NCBI GenBank assembly: GCA_017390825.1 | Contig: JAFPAK010000001.1 | Location: forward strand, 1-8,984 | Reading direction: 5' to 3' | Origin: Clostridia bacterium | Lineage (GTDB): Bacteria; Bacillota_A; Clostridia; Oscillospirales; Acutalibacteraceae | Length of the DNA stretch: 8,984 nucleotides | In this document: piece by piece, positions 7,280-8,984 of the stretch | How the letters are laid out: each line of letters begins with the position of its first letter | Numbering within the stretch: the stretch's first letter is position 1 | Program-made: the position numbers and the translations under genes | Notes under the pieces: generated by a model | Databases searched by the model: none | Told to the model about the DNA's origin: nothing | What the model saw: the letters and a program-made list of their open reading frames with translations, nothing else

Positions 7280-7873
7280 TTATTTTGAGAAAAAATGTTT
7301 TTCAAGAGATGCACACAGATAGTGATAAACAGGCAAGTGATATTCCTGCACTTCATAAGTTTCGCAGCTCGGAACATTTATTGTAACATCGCACAGCTCC
7401 ATCAATTTGCTTGGCTTTTCACCTGTCAAAGCAACGGTCTTTACGCCAAGTGATTTTGCAACGGTCAGGGCATTGATTATATTTGCAGAATTCCCTGAAG
7501 TTGAAATACCTATAACAAGATCATTTTTGCATGCGTATCCATATACAAGCTGTGCATACATCATCTCAGGATCTGCATCATTAACATAAGCGGAGAGCAC
7601 GGATATCTGGCTTGGTAAAGATATTGCCGGTAAAGCTCCTTGCAAACCTTTGCGGAGTTCTTCCGGTATGCGTTCATCGGAAACAGGTCGCTTCAAATGA
7701 AAACCTTTCATGAGTTCGCCTACAATATGTTCACAATCTGCCGCACTGCCCCCGTTGCCGCATATAAGTATCTTTCCGCCTTGTTCGTATGTTTTTATCA
7801 TAAGTTCAAGAGTATTTTTAATTTTACTCTCGCAGGACTTAAGAGCAGGATAGCGTACCATTAGCTTTTCCAT
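7280..7873 (-). CDS. SIS-domain sugar-phosphate isomerase, GmhA-like
   Basis: A 197-residue single SIS domain, the usual GmhA length. CGNGGSAADCEH (38-49) and GISTSGNSANIINA (122-135) are the phosphosugar-binding loops. Residues matching the E. coli GmhA active site are all present: His49 and Glu53 (GmhA His61 and Glu65), Gln176 in QEYHLPVYH, and His184 (GmhA His180). GmhA interconverts sedoheptulose 7-phosphate and heptose 7-phosphate; related proteins act on other aldose/ketose phosphates. An insert of about 20 residues (61-80, RPVSDERIPEEL) sits where GmhA is shorter. The ATG at 7873 directly follows the kinase stop (TGAATG), with AGGAG at 7882-7886, so the two are probably translationally coupled. 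An out-of-frame ATG at 7877-7875 overlaps that stop. No LPS-heptose genes are present, so a sugar-catabolic role next to the kinase and mannosidase is more likely (inference). Mannose-6-phosphate isomerisation is one candidate reaction. Confidence 0.88.
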   Translation of the reverse strand: MEKLMVRYPALKSCESKIKNTLELMIKTYEQGGKILICGNGGSAADCEHIVGELMKGFHLKRPVSDERIPEELRKGLQGALPAISLPSQISVLSAYVNDADPEMMYAQLVYGYACKNDLVIGISTSGNSANIINALTVAKSLGVKTVALTGEKPSKLMELCDVTINVPSCETYEVQEYHLPVYHYLCASLEKHFFSK

Positions 7874-8830
7874 TCATATTTCTCCTTTTATTCCGCAAAC
7901 CGCTACACACAAAGCAGCAACATCTCCAAGTGATTCACCAAGCTCTGCAGGAACTATTTTGCAAACATTGCGCGATTGAGGAAGAGTTTCTTTTGCAATA
8001 ACCTTTTCCATTTCTGCTCGTAATAATTCTTCGCTGCGTTGAAATATGCTTCCAAGAATTATCTTTTCGGGGTTGAGTATATCAATCAGCACTGAAAGAC
8101 CTCGACCTAACATATGTGCACACTGCTTGTATACTTCCAATGCACTTTCATCGCCTAATATAGCGATATCAGCGATAGATTTGGCTGTTATTTCATCACC
8201 CGAAAAACTTACAGGATGGCCCATTTGTTGGTTTTCTTTTGCAATGGTTTTTCCTATTTGAGCTATACCGCCGCCGGAACAGAATCCTTCAAATGAACCT
8301 GCTTTTCCGTAACCGACCGGTCCATAATCAGAAAGCCTTATATGACCTACTTCGCCTGCCATATCACAAGCACCGGTGTACAGTTTGCCATTCAAGATGA
8401 GTCCCGCACCAAGACCCGTGCCAAAAGTAAGAAATATCATATTCTGTGTCCCTCTTCCTGCTCCGAATTTCCATTCTGCAAGACTGCATGCATCTGCATC
8501 ATTTCTTAAAAAGACAGGAACATTGAATTCGTTTTTTAGCACATCTACTATTTTAATATTATCCCATCCGGGAAGATTAGGCGGTGATTTTATTATTCCG
8601 TTTTTAGAGTCCAACGGGCCTCCGCAACTTATACCTATAGCATCACATTTGCCCATTGTTTTTGCAATTTTGATTATCTTATCAATAGTGTTTTTGCAAT
8701 CCTTTGTTGGGACTTTTTCCTTTTGTATAACTTCACCCGCATCATTGCCCGAAACCACTGCGCATTTGGTTCCGCCAATGTCGATACCAATAAATTTAAT
8801 AACTGACACCTCCTGTCTAATACGTTCCAT
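7874..8830 (-). CDS. ROK-family sugar kinase
   Basis: 318 residues if read from the ATG at 8830. Visible ROK features are the phosphate loop GIDIGGTK (15-22), the LRNDAD block (108-113) with predicted catalytic base Asp111, the glycine-rich TFGTGLGAG (135-143), and GEVGHIRL (159-166) with the sugar/metal-site Glu160 and His163. The usual zinc motif CxCGxxGCxE is replaced by VGYGKAGSFE (172-181), with all three cysteines lost. There is no N-terminal helix-turn-helix, so it is a kinase and not a ROK repressor. ROK kinases phosphorylate hexoses such as glucose, mannose, fructose or amino sugars with ATP in the cytoplasm; the specificity here is not known. The start is uncertain: the 8830 ATG has no ribosome site, while AGGAGG at 8814-8809 sits 8 nt before an ATT at 8800, giving 308 residues that begin IKFIGIDIGGTK. 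It is first in the operon and abuts the isomerase. Confidence 0.9.
   Translation of the reverse strand: MERIRQEVSVIKFIGIDIGGTKCAVVSGNDAGEVIQKEKVPTKDCKNTIDKIIKIAKTMGKCDAIGISCGGPLDSKNGIIKSPPNLPGWDNIKIVDVLKNEFNVPVFLRNDADACSLAEWKFGAGRGTQNMIFLTFGTGLGAGLILNGKLYTGACDMAGEVGHIRLSDYGPVGYGKAGSFEGFCSGGGIAQIGKTIAKENQQMGHPVSFSGDEITAKSIADIAILGDESALEVYKQCAHMLGRGLSVLIDILNPEKIILGSIFQRSEELLRAEMEKVIAKETLPQSRNVCKIVPAELGESLGDVAALCVAVCGIKGEI
8809..8814 (-). promoter_or_regulatory. Strong ribosome site inside the annotated ROK start
   Basis: AGGAGG followed by TG is a near-perfect anti-16S match. It lies 16 nt inside the frame opened by the ATG at 8830 and 8 nt before an ATT codon (8800-8798). The residues after that ATT align with the normal N-terminus of ROK kinases. 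Either initiation is at ATT, or the SD is incidental and the ATG at 8830 is used. Confidence 0.5.
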
Positions 8831-8843
8831 TGATTATGATTTT

Positions 8844-8849
8844 ATTATA
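8844..8849 (-). promoter_or_regulatory. Probable -10 box of the kinase operon
   Basis: A consensus TATAAT on the - strand, predicting a start near 8837. The hexamer 17 nt upstream is ATGCAG, a poor -35, and no TGn extension is present. The promoter may be weak or activator-dependent. The ATG at 8830 would lie only about 7 nt into the transcript. Confidence 0.4.
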
Positions 8850-8892
8850 CTTTGCATGTCAGAATCCTGCATTGTCTTTTTTTGCCTTTGTA

Positions 8893-8921
8893 TTGATTTT
8901 TATTATCAGACAAGTTAAAAT
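8893..8921 (+). promoter_or_regulatory. Divergent promoter for the right-edge gene
   Basis: TTGATT (8893-8898), a 17-nt spacer, then TAAAAT (8916-8921). It points into the partial gene at 8943, with a predicted start near 8928, close to its ribosome site. It lies back to back with the kinase operon promoter, so the roughly 110-bp gap could be a shared control region. Confidence 0.5.
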
Positions 8922-8942
8922 AGAGCAAAAGGAAGTGGGCTT

Positions 8943-8984
8943 ATGCAGAAATATACAAAGAGCAGATTTATAGAAAACGGCTAC
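8943..8984 (+). CDS. N-terminal fragment of an unidentified protein
   Basis: An ATG at 8943 opens a frame to the window edge, reading MQKYTKSRFIENGY. AAAAGGAAG (8927-8935) lies 7-9 nt upstream, and a promoter-like pair sits just before it, so a real gene start is likely. Fourteen residues are too few to identify the protein. Its divergent placement next to a glycan operon suggests a related function or regulator, but that is only context. Confidence 0.5.
   Translation, partial: MQKYTKSRFIENGY

Noticed and set aside
7280..7873. Calling the SIS gene gmhA outright
   Set aside because: The catalytic residues fit, but the neighbours are sugar-catabolic, there is an extra insert, and no other heptose-pathway genes are visible, so a named assignment would overreach.
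8376..8918. 180-codon + strand frame opposite the ROK kinase
   Set aside because: It is antisense to conserved ROK motifs and crosses the divergent promoter region.
1..8984. CRISPR array, tRNA, rRNA or riboswitch
   Set aside because: I found no regularly spaced repeats, no tRNA-like cloverleaf and no recognisable riboswitch core in the short intergenic stretches.

Overview
The window looks like chromosomal DNA from a low-GC, anaerobic Clostridia-type Firmicute, probably a gut member. The evidence is an [FeFe]-hydrogenase tail, strong AGGAG ribosome sites 8 nt from their starts, TTGATT/TATAAT-type promoters, and the clostridial small families TnpV and DUF6809. The species cannot be fixed from this sequence alone.

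Layout on the + strand. Bases 2-196 are the C-terminal end of an [FeFe]-hydrogenase catalytic domain, closed by a clear terminator (229-261). Two small genes follow, a DUF6809-like protein (373-651) and a TnpV-like transposon protein (659-1024). They look like orphan cargo of a mobile element, because no recombinase is visible.

Layout on the - strand. Nearly everything else is carbohydrate metabolism. The unit at the right runs ROK sugar kinase (start near 8800-8830), then a GmhA-like SIS isomerase (7873-7280), then an 806-residue GH38 alpha-mannosidase (7250-4830), and ends at an 18-bp hairpin terminator (4781-4833). Kinase and isomerase abut (TGAATG), and the mannosidase follows after 29 nt, so this is one operon. 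A second, larger GH38 alpha-mannosidase (1005 residues, 4198-1181) has its own TTGATT-N17-TATAAT promoter and a terminator at 1099-1138. Between the two mannosidases lies a decayed + strand 5' fragment of a GH78-like alpha-L-rhamnosidase gene (4420-4754), which fuses into an unrelated short reading frame. At the right edge a divergent promoter leads into the first 14 codons of an unidentified + strand gene (8943 onward).

Working together (inference). The two GH38 enzymes have no signal peptide, so they probably release mannose in the cytoplasm from imported mannosides or N-glycan fragments. The ROK kinase and SIS isomerase could phosphorylate and isomerise the released sugar into central metabolism. 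No transporter or dedicated regulator is visible, and the sugar specificities are not proven. No wholly new system is evident. The points most worth a second look are the kinase-isomerase-mannosidase module, a possible ATT start codon, a ROK protein without its zinc cysteines, and the chimeric GH78 remnant.
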